A DNA stretch of 9,197 nucleotides. Origin: Syntrophaceae bacterium. Its GTDB lineage: Bacteria; Desulfobacterota; Syntrophorhabdia; Syntrophorhabdales; WCHB1-27. Shown here piece after piece: positions 1 to 6,069 of this stretch; position 1 is the first letter of the stretch; the number at the start of each line of letters is the position of its first letter. Location of the stretch: NCBI GenBank assembly GCA_003165115.1, contig PLSJ01000113.1, forward strand, positions 1 through 9,197. The letters run 5' to 3'. A model generated the notes under the pieces. It did not search any database. It had not been told where the DNA came from and worked only from the letters and a program-made list of their open reading frames with translations. The position numbers and the translations under genes are program-made.

Positions 1-152
1 TCCACGACGAGTTGGTCTTCGAGGTCCCGGAAGGCGAAGTGGACGAGATGGAGCGGGTCATCAGGCATGAGATGGAACACGTCTGCCCCTTGCTCGTGCC
101 ATTGAAGGTAACGATGGGGAGGGGGAAGAGCTGGGCCGAGGCGCACGACTAG
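1..152 (+). CDS. polA: DNA polymerase I, C-terminal end (partial)
   Basis: The reading frame entered at base 3 runs 49 codons to a TAG stop at 150-152; the 5' part lies outside the window. It opens with HDELVFEVPE, which is motif C of family A DNA polymerases: the His-Asp-Glu that carries one of the two catalytic metal-binding carboxylates of the palm domain. It ends with the family's usual tail, in which a V-x-MGRGKSW-EAH stretch closes the protein. The enzyme fills gaps and removes RNA primers in replication and repair. Family assignment is firm; whether the missing part has 5' or 3' exonuclease domains cannot be seen. The gene converges on the receptor remnant on the other strand, only 29 bases away. 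Confidence 0.93.
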   Translation, partial: HDELVFEVPEGEVDEMERVIRHEMEHVCPLLVPLKVTMGRGKSWAEAHD

Positions 153-161
153 ACCTTGAGC

Positions 162-180
162 CGGCAGCAGACCCCTGCCG
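162..180. terminator. Hairpin between convergent polA and receptor remnant
   Basis: CGGCAG (162-167) and CTGCCG (175-180) form a perfect 6-bp stem with a 7-base loop in the short gap between two converging genes. There is no T-run on either side, so it is not a textbook intrinsic terminator. Its position suggests it limits read-through in both directions. That role is inference. Confidence 0.35.
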
Positions 181-181
181 C

Positions 182-679
182 CTATTCCAGTCTGAACCTT
201 CCGGCCAACGCCTGGAGCGTGGTCGACATGCCATGAAGGGCGACGGAGGCAGAAGCTATTTGCTGCACCATTTCCTGAAGACCTGACGTTGCGTGGATGA
301 CCTTCTCGAGCGCGCTGCCCGCTTCGCATGAAAGCTTTACCCCGCTTTCGACTTTGTCCGTTGCCCTTTTCATCGACTGACCCGCGTGCTCGACCTCGCT
401 CTTGATCTTGTCGACCAGCTCGTAGTTCCCGTTCACCGTATAGGAGCCGATCATGAGCTTTTCGTCTTCGATTCGGAAAGAGTCGGTTTCCGAACCGCCT
501 TTCGCGCGCAGGTAATCCCAGAACAGCGCGAGACGGGCGTCGAGCGACGTCTGTGCCTGCACCGTAAGATCGCTCTTCATATAGTAGAGCGTGGCGAAAG
601 TTGTGACGGATACGGATATGACGACCACCAGGACGGTGAATCCTATGAATTTCGTGCCGATCTTCAGGTTGCCGAACAT
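182..679 (-). pseudogene. Methyl-accepting chemotaxis protein with the middle deleted
   Basis: The open frame gives 165 residues, about a third of a normal receptor. Residues 1-10 are a short cytoplasmic start and 11-32 a single membrane helix. Residues 33-92 match the start of a periplasmic single-Cache sensor, including the LMIGSYTVNGNYELVDKI stretch typical of these receptors. From about residue 93 the sequence becomes the late part of the cytoplasmic signalling domain (methylation helix 2, ending in EMVQQIASAS), and then jumps at about 144 to the extreme C-terminus (LQALAGRFRLE). The second membrane helix, the HAMP domain and the conserved hairpin tip that binds CheA/CheW are all missing. 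The frame stays open, with a good ribosome site (GAGGAGG) before the ATG. With only one membrane helix the signalling remnant would end up outside the cytoplasm, so it should not signal. Family is firm; the deletion is inferred from family architecture. Confidence 0.82.
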
Positions 680-702
680 GGACCCTCCTCATACAGGTAT
701 GT

Positions 703-757
703 GCCGAAGGTTGACTACGCGGGTTTTATGGTACCGATTGATACAAGGTCCTTCGGC
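703..757. repeat. 8-bp inverted repeat upstream of the receptor remnant
   Basis: GCCGAAGG (703-710) and CCTTCGGC (750-757) are perfect inverted copies separated by 39 bases. They sit in the gap between the end of the BrkB gene and the receptor start. The spacing is long for a terminator and no T-run follows, so a looped operator or a chance repeat are the alternatives. I saw no convincing promoter here. Confidence 0.4.
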
Positions 758-793
758 CAAGCCTGATCCGTTATCGGCGCGATGGAGGATTAA

Positions 794-1717
794 TTAACGA
801 GCATCAACGGACGGGGACGGGAGAGTCTCTCTTCCGGACCGGGGCGCACGATGGGCCTTCAGGAGCAGGAGCGACTGCAGCTCCGCGCATACGATAAAGA
901 CAAATACCGAATAATAAAGCCAGAAGAGAAAAGCGATGAAAATGCCGTAGGCACCGAATACCGCCGTAAATCTTCCCACACTGAGGGCGTAGTACTTGAA
1001 CAGGTATTTCCCGCCACCCCATAGCAGGGTAGCCAGAAGGGTAGTCGGGAGAAGAAGGCCGATGCGCTTCCGCAAAGGGGTCAGCACGTAGTAAAGCAGA
1101 TAGAACATGGCGAAGGTGCACGCCATGTCGATGAGCGAAATCAGGTAGACGTAGAAGCTCCCCTCAAACAAGACGTGTTCCTTGTCGGAGATGGTGCCCA
1201 CCACCTTGGACGTCGCCACGAAGAGCGTCGCGGTCATGAAGAAGATAACGGCCTGCAGGAGCGAGAAGAGGAGGGTGAAGAAAAACTCCTTGCCCTTCTT
1301 CCTGAGGAAGCTGTCCATCTTCCCGCCGAATATTACCTGAAAGGACGGTATCAGCATGGAGAAAAGCTTCGAGGTGAAAAAGAAGAGGAAGTAGAGACCC
1401 AAGGGCCCCGAAAAACGCTTCCATATGTCGATGACCCTCAGGTTCTTCGCCATCATTGTCGTCACCGTCTCATTGAAGGGATCGGGTATTACCTTCGCCG
1501 TGTAGACGAGGAGGTGTTGGTCGATGTCGCTGAGGTTCACGAGATAACCCAGGATGGCGATGGAGAGGAGCGCAAACGGTATGAACGTGAGGAGGACGTA
1601 AAAGGCTATGGCGGCCACCATCATCGGGGCGTTATCCCGCTGATATTTCCGGAAGAGGTCCCTGATGATGGAGAAGGTTTCTTTCAAGCCGCCCAAGTGT
1701 CTATCATAACGCCCCAC
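794..1717 (-). CDS. YihY/BrkB-family inner-membrane protein
   Basis: The 307-residue product has an amphipathic, charged N-terminus followed by about six long hydrophobic segments (roughly residues 32-60, 105-135, 145-175, 185-215, 220-245 and 250-285). It ends in a short polar tail. The opening pattern of RDNAPMMVAAIAFYVLLTFIPF is the hallmark start of the YihY/BrkB family, and the late stretch with FGAYG, a hydrophobic helix and CAELQ also matches. Members were once annotated as ribonuclease BN, which is wrong for this family; the real role is unsettled (a transport or envelope role is often proposed). The frame starts at a GTG without a clear ribosome site, so the exact start is uncertain. 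The length is normal for the family. The next gene upstream runs the other way; downstream lies the receptor remnant. Confidence 0.88.
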   Translation of the reverse strand: MGRYDRHLGGLKETFSIIRDLFRKYQRDNAPMMVAAIAFYVLLTFIPFALLSIAILGYLVNLSDIDQHLLVYTAKVIPDPFNETVTTMMAKNLRVIDIWKRFSGPLGLYFLFFFTSKLFSMLIPSFQVIFGGKMDSFLRKKGKEFFFTLLFSLLQAVIFFMTATLFVATSKVVGTISDKEHVLFEGSFYVYLISLIDMACTFAMFYLLYYVLTPLRKRIGLLLPTTLLATLLWGGGKYLFKYYALSVGRFTAVFGAYGIFIAFLFWLYYSVFVFIVCAELQSLLLLKAHRAPRSGRETLPSPSVDAR

Positions 1718-1807
1718 CCCGGCTTTTTCAACCGGTCGCCCGATTGCCTCTTGTACGGGCCTAAGTGACGGCGCGCGTCCACGCCCGGCCCATCTCTATC
1801 GCCGCCA

Positions 1808-1836
1808 TTGCGGTTCACCCGCGCATGACTTATGTT
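1808..1836 (+). promoter_or_regulatory. Possible weak sigma70 promoter for the 1893 gene
   Basis: TTGCGG (1808-1813) and TATGTT (1831-1836) are separated by exactly 17 bases and lie about 55 bases before the start of the next plus-strand gene. The match to consensus is partial (3/6 and 4/6), so this is a candidate only. Confidence 0.3.
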
Positions 1837-1892
1837 CTCATTGAGACGACAGGGTCGATACGTCATCGGAAGTCGCGTCCCGGAAGGAGGGC

Positions 1893-2291
1893 ATGATGAA
1901 AACGCCCGGTGAGATGGCGGCCCCCAGGCACGGTGCCGGGAGGCGGATGAAAGGAGCACTCCGGTTGGGCATACTGCCCTTCCTGTTCTTCGTCGCGTCG
2001 ATTGTCATCGTTGCGGCGCCGGTGGAAGCTCAGGATAACTACCCCATTCCGCCGGGAAATCCTAGCGACTGGGGAATCCCAGGGACGCCTGAAAAGCTTG
2101 TCCCTGAGGAGCAAAAGACCTCGGCTCCGGACGCCTTTTCGGCGCCACGGCCGCGCGGCAATGAAGAATTGAACGAGCCGCTGGTCCCCGCGGGTGAGGC
2201 GCAGGAAGAGTACACGGGGACCAGGGACCGCGGATTCGGCGGCATCGCGGGCACCGGCATAGACCAATCCGGCGTCACGCAAAACCGGTAA
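1893..2291 (+). CDS. Small exported proline-rich protein of unknown function
   Basis: I do not recognise a family. The protein is about 131 residues and starts with tandem ATGs after a strong GGAAGGAGG (1882-1890). The second ATG (1896) has the better 5-base spacing, against 2 for the first. A long, basic N-terminal part with two arginines is followed by a hydrophobic core (about residues 27-42) and a VEA cleavage site before QDNYP, so the protein is probably exported to the periplasm. A later in-frame ATG (1947) directly before the hydrophobic part would give a standard-length signal peptide, but its ribosome site is too close. The mature part of about 85 residues is rich in Pro, Gly, Glu and Ser, has no cysteine, and looks disordered. 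It has its own strand and probable promoter, divergent from the BrkB gene. Confidence 0.72.
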   Translation: MMKTPGEMAAPRHGAGRRMKGALRLGILPFLFFVASIVIVAAPVEAQDNYPIPPGNPSDWGIPGTPEKLVPEEQKTSAPDAFSAPRPRGNEELNEPLVPAGEAQEEYTGTRDRGFGGIAGTGIDQSGVTQNR

Positions 2292-2437
2292 AAACATTCG
2301 ATGCGGGCCGGCGGTGGGTTTGATTCACCCCAACGACCCGCTTCCTGTCTTTTTGGATAATGTACTGGGCTTGTATTTTCATCGGCCGGGACTAAGTTAA
2401 ATACATAAGTGCACGCTCATACTTTCCAAAAGGTCCC

Positions 2438-2764
2438 ATGAAAGGCTTCGCCATTCTCTTATCCTTTTTTGCCGTCTTTTGTCTCGTCGCCGCTTCGGGT
2501 TTCGCGGCGGATTCGCCGATGAAAACGGTGACCGGCAAAGTATCTCATGTCGACCCCCAGGGCAAGGCGATAGTGGTAACGGTGGGAAGCGGGAAGGATA
2601 TGATGGACGTTGGCGCGATAGTCGAACCCGATACCAAACTGATGGCGGGAGGCAAGAACACTGCAATTTCCGGCCTTAACGAAACAGTGAAGGACGGAGA
2701 CACGGTGACCCTCGAGTATATGGTGACCGATAATATCTACGCAAAAGAGATCAAGAAAAAGTAG
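2438..2764 (+). CDS. Small periplasmic protein, OB-like/DUF5666-type fold
   Basis: The 108-residue protein begins with a clean signal peptide: MKGF, a hydrophobic core to about residue 20, and cleavage after FAA (about residue 23-24). The mature part reads as a small beta barrel. It has the pattern TVTGKVSHVDPQGKAIVV, then a middle strand, a VEPDTK turn, and a GDTVTLEY stretch before a lysine-rich end. This organisation resembles small periplasmic OB-like proteins (DUF5666-like), though that is a pattern judgement. Ligand and role are unknown. The ribosome site before the ATG is modest (AAAAGG). The gene stands alone and is closed by strong terminators at 2790-2851. Confidence 0.75.
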   Translation: MKGFAILLSFFAVFCLVAASGFAADSPMKTVTGKVSHVDPQGKAIVVTVGSGKDMMDVGAIVEPDTKLMAGGKNTAISGLNETVKDGDTVTLEYMVTDNIYAKEIKKK

Positions 2765-2789
2765 CGGGTCTCTTCTTTCCGCTCCGGTG

Positions 2790-2851
2790 GCGAGGGCAGG
2801 AGCTTTGCCCGTTTTTTTAATGGGCAGATGTCTTGCGGCCCTCGCTTTTTT
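2790..2851 (+). terminator. Nested double intrinsic terminator
   Basis: An inner hairpin pairs GGGCA (2794-2798) with TGCCC (2806-2810), followed after one base by seven T (2812-2818). An outer hairpin pairs GCGAGGGC (2790-2797) with GCCCTCGC (2838-2845), followed by six T (2846-2851). The two share the same left arm, so they cannot form together. The outer one could catch polymerase that passes the first. Both are 3' of the small periplasmic protein gene. Confidence 0.82.
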
Positions 2852-2877
2852 CTTGTCGCGGGCCTACGGAATTATGC

Positions 2878-2906
2878 TTGCAATGCGCGGGCGGGAGTGA
2901 TATTCC
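2878..2906 (+). promoter_or_regulatory. Possible promoter for the iron-sulfur flavoprotein
   Basis: TTGCAA (2878-2883) and TATTCC (2901-2906) lie 17 bases apart, about 65 bases before the start codon and after the upstream terminators. The -10 is poor. The spacing and position are the main support. Confidence 0.3.
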
Positions 2907-2925
2907 ATATCATGTACCCGCCGAA

Positions 2926-2935
2926 ATTCGCGCGA
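2926..2935. promoter_or_regulatory. Palindrome TTCGCGCGAA in the flavoprotein leader
   Basis: A perfect 10-bp palindrome sits between the candidate -10 and the ribosome site of the flavoprotein gene. This is a place where a dimeric repressor could act. No regulator is identified and CG-rich palindromes arise by chance in such DNA. Confidence 0.3.
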
Positions 2936-2969
2936 AACGGGCAGGACCGACCATAAGGAGGAGAGACCT

Positions 2970-3647
2970 ATGAAAATCGTGGCCATCGTGGGCAGCCCGA
3001 GAGGAGCCAAGGGGGCGACAGGGGCCCTCACGAAGATAGTGCTTCAGGGCGCCGAGAGCCTCGGCGCCACGTGCGAGATGATTGTAATCAGGGGACAAGA
3101 GGTAAAACCGTGCAAGGCGTGCGATACCTGCCACAAGGTGGGCTCGTGCCCCCAGAAAGACTCGTTTCGCACGATCAAGGAGAGCGTCGACGCGGCCGAT
3201 GGTCTTATTTTGGCGACTCCCAACTACATATCGCATGTGAGCGCGCAACTGAAAGCCTTCTTCGACCGCTGCTGCGGGGTGGTCCATTGCCAGGGCTTCG
3301 AGGGGAAGTACGGCGCGGCGGTCGTCACTTCGGGAGGAGGAGACGAGGCGCCTATCGCGGAGTACATGAACCGGTTCCTCGCGGTCACCGGCGCCGTCCC
3401 TGTCGGCTCCGTATGGGCGACCATGGGACAGGTCCAGGGGTATGACTTCCCCGCGGAAATAAAAGAAGAGGCCCATTCCCTGGGGATGAGGCTCGTGAAG
3501 GCGTGGAGCGCCAAAGAGATTACCCCCGAGTACCAGGAGATCACCCTTGGGTTCAGGGAGCGCATGCGTGCGCTGATGCTCTGGCGCAAAGCGGAGTGGC
3601 CTTATGAGTATGAGTACTGGAAAGCGTGCCGGGGCCTGAGCGCGTAA
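2970..3647 (+). CDS. Iron-sulfur flavoprotein (NADPH-dependent FMN reductase family)
   Basis: The 225-residue protein has a flavodoxin-like fold. It starts with a beta strand and the FMN-phosphate loop GSPRGAKGATG (residues 8-18). Next comes the compact cysteine motif C48-x2-C51-x2-C54-x5-C60, which in the Isf family binds a [4Fe-4S] cluster. Later there is the TPNY pattern (about residues 83-86) and an AFFDRC helix, both flavin-contacting in relatives. Family members pass electrons from ferredoxin-type donors to acceptors such as O2, peroxide or quinones in strict anaerobes. The Trp/Tyr-rich C-terminal tail (about residues 195-225) is of unknown purpose. An AAGGAGG ribosome site lies 8 bases before the ATG. 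It stands alone, not in an operon. The cytoplasmic soluble location and redox role are family knowledge; the partner is not visible. Confidence 0.88.
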   Translation: MKIVAIVGSPRGAKGATGALTKIVLQGAESLGATCEMIVIRGQEVKPCKACDTCHKVGSCPQKDSFRTIKESVDAADGLILATPNYISHVSAQLKAFFDRCCGVVHCQGFEGKYGAAVVTSGGGDEAPIAEYMNRFLAVTGAVPVGSVWATMGQVQGYDFPAEIKEEAHSLGMRLVKAWSAKEITPEYQEITLGFRERMRALMLWRKAEWPYEYEYWKACRGLSA

Positions 3648-3669
3648 GGGCGCTCGGTTGAAGGCGCCC
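3648..3669 (+). terminator. Hairpin immediately after the flavoprotein stop
   Basis: GGGCGC (3648-3653) and GCGCCC (3664-3669) make a perfect 6-bp stem with a 10-base loop, starting on the base after the TAA stop. No T-run follows, so it may stabilise the mRNA end rather than terminate transcription by itself. Confidence 0.4.
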
Positions 3670-3734
3670 GGATCAGGGAGGCCGCGCGTACATCGAAAAC
3701 AGGCCGAACTGGACCGTAGGCGGATGGCGGCGAT

Positions 3735-3865
3735 CACCTGCCGCGGCCGTCCGGCCGTAGAGGGTATTGACCGCCGTTCTCCCGTTGGTCAAAAAGCGCC
3801 GTCTGCGCCGTGACGACATTGAGATAACTTACCGTACCGATCTTGTACTGGCTGAGGGCCGGGAA
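3735..3865 (-). pseudogene. Scrap of a NodT/TolC-type outer-membrane efflux protein
   Basis: Reading the minus strand from 3865 gives about 30 residues that include QYKIGTVSYLNVVTAQTAL. This is the highly conserved late helix of RND-efflux outer-membrane factors (NodT/CusC type), which form the tunnel for drug or metal export. The frame begins just after an in-frame TGA (3866-3868) and there is no start codon. At about 3774-3775 one extra G shifts the frame; skipping it restores ENAVNTLYGR, which fits the family's next segment. Beyond this the match fades, and the usual end with ALGGGW is missing. Only about 8 percent of such a gene remains. No membrane-fusion or pump gene lies nearby. The rest of the 3648-3972 gap holds nothing else I can identify. 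Confidence 0.62.
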
Positions 3866-3972
3866 TCAGTTATAGACTGCCTGAATAGGGAGAATCCAAG
3901 GGTGAGAAGCGGAATTGCCAACCGGCGGTGGAAAGGCGGTCCGGGGCCCCTGGAACCTGTGCCGGCCGGGAT

Positions 3973-4389
3973 TCACCGGGCTTCGGAAACCTTGGGGAAA
4001 CTCTCACCGGCAGCCCTCTCTATTGCCCTGCGCAGCTCTTTTTTCAACACCGGCTTGATGAGCACCTGCCCGACGCCGTAGAGCGCCGCCTTTTTCAGGG
4101 TGCGGGCCAGCTCCAGGCCGGCCGTCATGATGATAACGGGTATCTCGGGACGGACCTCCCGCATGCGCCGGCACATCTCGCTGCCGGTGAGGCCCGGCAT
4201 GATCTCGTCCGTAATGATGAGGTCGAATTCGCGGGGGTTCCCATTGAAAAGCTCGAGGGCGGCGACCGGGCTGGGACTTGGGGCGACGCAATAGCCGAAC
4301 CGGCGCAATATCTCCGACTGGGCTTCCAGGAATGACTGCTCGTCGTCGACGAGAAGTATGCGCCTTATGGTGGGGCCTGGATCTTCCAC
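3973..4389 (-). CDS. Stand-alone response-regulator receiver protein
   Basis: The 138-residue protein is a single CheY-like receiver domain with no output domain. The acidic pair is D15-D16, the phospho-acceptor is D61 in the ITDEIMPG loop, the switch threonine is T89 in IIMTAG and the conserved lysine is K112 in IKPV. All key residues are present, so it should be phosphorylatable. The start is a GTG (4389-4387) with an AGGAG ribosome site 8 bases upstream. The gene lies downstream of the hybrid kinase on the same strand, and its MPGLTG loop closely resembles that of the kinase's own receiver. A phosphorelay or phosphate-sink role with that kinase is likely but inferred. It has its own strong promoter and a leader of about 95 bases. 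Confidence 0.9.
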   Translation of the reverse strand: MEDPGPTIRRILLVDDEQSFLEAQSEILRRFGYCVAPSPSPVAALELFNGNPREFDLIITDEIMPGLTGSEMCRRMREVRPEIPVIIMTAGLELARTLKKAALYGVGQVLIKPVLKKELRRAIERAAGESFPKVSEAR

Positions 4390-4416
4390 GTGTGCGCTCC
4401 TGCCGTCTTACAAACC

Positions 4417-4446
4417 GTTCTTTCCATATTACCGGCTAAAAAGAAC
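4417..4446 (-). promoter_or_regulatory. Hairpin in the leader of the receiver gene
   Basis: GTTCTTT (4417-4423) and AAAGAAC (4440-4446) are perfect inverted copies 16 bases apart; two G-U pairs could lengthen the stem to nine. It lies in the transcribed leader between the promoter and the ribosome site, where RNA folding could affect translation. No known riboswitch class is recognised. Confidence 0.4.
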
Positions 4447-4491
4447 CTTGCATGCAGCAGCAACAACGACCACGGTAAAATATATCCTAAA

Positions 4492-4521
4492 ATTATAACA
4501 TGATCTTTTGCTCTCACGCAA
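4492..4521 (-). promoter_or_regulatory. Sigma70 promoter of the receiver gene, with A/T-rich upstream region
   Basis: On the minus strand the -35 is TTGCGT (4521-4516) and the -10 is a perfect TATAAT (4497-4492), with 18 bases between. The roughly 40 bases upstream of the -35 contain runs of seven A and six T, like an UP element. Transcription would begin near 4485, giving a leader of about 95 bases before the GTG start. This AT-rich stretch stands out from the GC-rich surroundings. Confidence 0.75.
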
Positions 4522-4544
4522 GAGGAAAGTAACGTTTTTTTGGG

Positions 4545-4593
4545 AAAATAAATAAAAAATGGGAGGAAGTGCGGCGCCGTATGATTCCCGCCC
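4545..4593 (-). terminator. Intrinsic terminator of the hybrid kinase gene
   Basis: On the minus strand, after the kinase stop, GGGCGGGAA (4593-4585) pairs with TTCCTCCC (4568-4561) with one bulge and one mismatch. It is followed by a T-rich tract (4560-4545). The loop holds a small GGCGCC palindrome. The same T-rich tract lies directly upstream of the receiver promoter. Confidence 0.6.
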
Positions 4594-4618
4594 TTCGACT
4601 GATCGTACCCGATATTCC

Positions 4619-5932
4619 CTATCCTTTCTTGTCGAGGGCGGCGCGCACCGCGCAGGCGATCTCGTCACTGGTGAAAGGCTTCATGATAACGGCCCTGACG
4701 CCCGCTTCCTCCGCCGCGCCCGCGTCGACCGACTGGCTGTAGCCGGTGCAGAGGACCACCGGTATATCGGCCCTCGCCTCGCGGAGCAGACCGGCCAGCT
4801 CCAGACCCGTCAAACCGGGCATGGTCTGGTCGGTAATAACGAGGTCAAACCGCATCGGGTCCCGTCGGAAGAGCGCAAGGGCCTCGCGTGCACTCGTCAT
4901 GCCGGTCATCTTATACCCAAGCTTCTTCATTACTTGCCCGCCCAAATCGACAATGATCTCTTCGTCGTCTATGAAAAGGATGCGCTCGTGCCCCTTGTGG
5001 AGCGTCCGGCCGGCAACGGCGCCTTTCCTCTCCTCCCTGCCGGCCCGGGGCAGGCAGATCGTAAAGGCGGCGCCTTTGCCTTTCGTGCTCTCCACCGTGA
5101 TGCGGCCGCCGTGCTGCCGCACGATGCCATGCACTATCGAAAGGCCGAGCCCCGCACCCGACGTCTTCGTGCTGAAGAAAGGGTCGAAGATTTTGTCTAT
5201 GACATCGGGCTGCATGCCGCATCCCGTGTCCGACACCACGAGCTTCACATAGGGGCCGGGTTCCATCCCGTCGATGTTCTTCCCCGCCGGGACGGTGAAA
5301 TCCGAGAGGGCGATCTCGAGGATGCCGCCCTTCTCCTCCATCGCCTGCGCCGCATTCGTGCAAAGGGCCGTCAGGACCTGCTGCATCTGACTTGCGTCTC
5401 CCAGGACAAGGCCCGGGTCGCTGTCAATCGCGACCCTGATGCTCACCGCCGGAGGGACGGAGGCCCTGATAAGCTTTACCGTCTCCCTGACGACGCCGCT
5501 CAGTTGCAGCGGCGCCAGCCCGGCGCAGGTCTTTCTGCTAAAGGCAAGCAACTGCTCGATCAACTCGCGGCCGCGGCCCCCCGCCTCAAGCACCCTCTGG
5601 AGATGACGCTCCTGGCGACTCTCTTTGGACAAGCGTTCTTTCGCCAGCTCCGTAAACCCGATCATGGCCGCGAGCAGGTTGTTGAAGTCATGGGCGATAC
5701 CCATTGCCATAAGGCCGAGGGCCTCTAACTTCTCCTCATGGGCCCGCCGGCGGGAATCAGCCAGCTCCTGTTCCCGCAGCTCAACTTCGATGCGGAGGAC
5801 CGACGCCTCGCGGAGAAGCTCGTCGGCGCCCTGCGGCGAGGCGCAAAAAAGCCTGTCGGGGTGCTCGGCGAGCAACTGCTCCGCTTTTTCCCGCAACGTG
5901 CGGGGCGTCTTCGATGGGGGGCGGTTCGGCAT
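4619..5932 (-). CDS. Soluble hybrid histidine kinase with C-terminal receiver
   Basis: The 437-residue protein has no membrane segment. Residues 1-66 are a charged helical N-terminus. The HisKA domain has the H-box around H81 (GIAHDFNN). The ATPase domain follows with N-box N193 (CTNAAQAM), G1 box D235 (DTGCGM), F-box at about 249-256 (FDPFFSTK) and G2 box at about 259-264 (GAGLGL). A receiver domain (about 317-435) carries D322-D323, phospho-acceptor D368, T396 and K418. All catalytic residues are present, so it should autophosphorylate and pass phosphate to its receiver. No PAS or GAF sensor domain is seen where relatives often have them; the signal may come through the N-terminal helix or a partner protein. 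The ATG has an AGGAG site 6 bases upstream. The stand-alone receiver at 3973-4389 is the probable relay partner. Confidence 0.93.
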   Translation of the reverse strand: MPNRPPSKTPRTLREKAEQLLAEHPDRLFCASPQGADELLREASVLRIEVELREQELADSRRRAHEEKLEALGLMAMGIAHDFNNLLAAMIGFTELAKERLSKESRQERHLQRVLEAGGRGRELIEQLLAFSRKTCAGLAPLQLSGVVRETVKLIRASVPPAVSIRVAIDSDPGLVLGDASQMQQVLTALCTNAAQAMEEKGGILEIALSDFTVPAGKNIDGMEPGPYVKLVVSDTGCGMQPDVIDKIFDPFFSTKTSGAGLGLSIVHGIVRQHGGRITVESTKGKGAAFTICLPRAGREERKGAVAGRTLHKGHERILFIDDEEIIVDLGGQVMKKLGYKMTGMTSAREALALFRRDPMRFDLVITDQTMPGLTGLELAGLLREARADIPVVLCTGYSQSVDAGAAEEAGVRAVIMKPFTSDEIACAVRAALDKKG

Positions 5933-5962
5933 AACTCACTCCTGTCCAGCGGGGACGGCAAA

Positions 5963-5991
5963 ATTATACCAGACTACCTTTTCGCTATAAA
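5963..5991 (-). promoter_or_regulatory. Extended -10 promoter of the hybrid kinase
   Basis: On the minus strand TGGTATAAT carries a perfect -10 (5968-5963) with the TG extension. The -35 is a weak TTTATA (5991-5986) at 17 bases. Transcription would start near 5956, about 24 bases before the ATG. It points away from the kinase remnant at 6163. Confidence 0.72.
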
Positions 5992-6069
5992 GGTTAATCG
6001 ACGAAACGACGGAGAAGGACGGTCGTTCGGCAGGCACATGGCGCGGAAAGCCCGGGCGTCCTTAACCTT

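Noticed and set aside
680..793. A sigma28 or sigma54 flagellar/chemotaxis promoter for the receptor remnant
   Set aside because: TAAA and CGGCAC elements can be picked out, but spacing and core bases do not fit either consensus well.
2292..2437. A promoter or terminator between the two small exported genes
   Set aside because: GGGT/ACCC pairs and AT-rich boxes are present, but no stem has a T-run and no -35/-10 pair has good spacing. I can support nothing specific here.
2910..3737. A 275-codon minus-strand frame opposite the flavoprotein
   Set aside because: It is antisense to a clear iron-sulfur flavoprotein. Its first residues may derive from the efflux-protein scrap, but the rest is not a gene.
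3767..4081. A 104-codon plus-strand frame after the flavoprotein
   Set aside because: It overlaps the minus-strand efflux remnant and the end of the receiver gene, has no ribosome site and no family features.
4559..5728. A 389-codon plus-strand frame opposite the hybrid kinase
   Set aside because: The opposite strand encodes an intact kinase with every catalytic motif; this frame has only Arg/His-rich antisense-like sequence.
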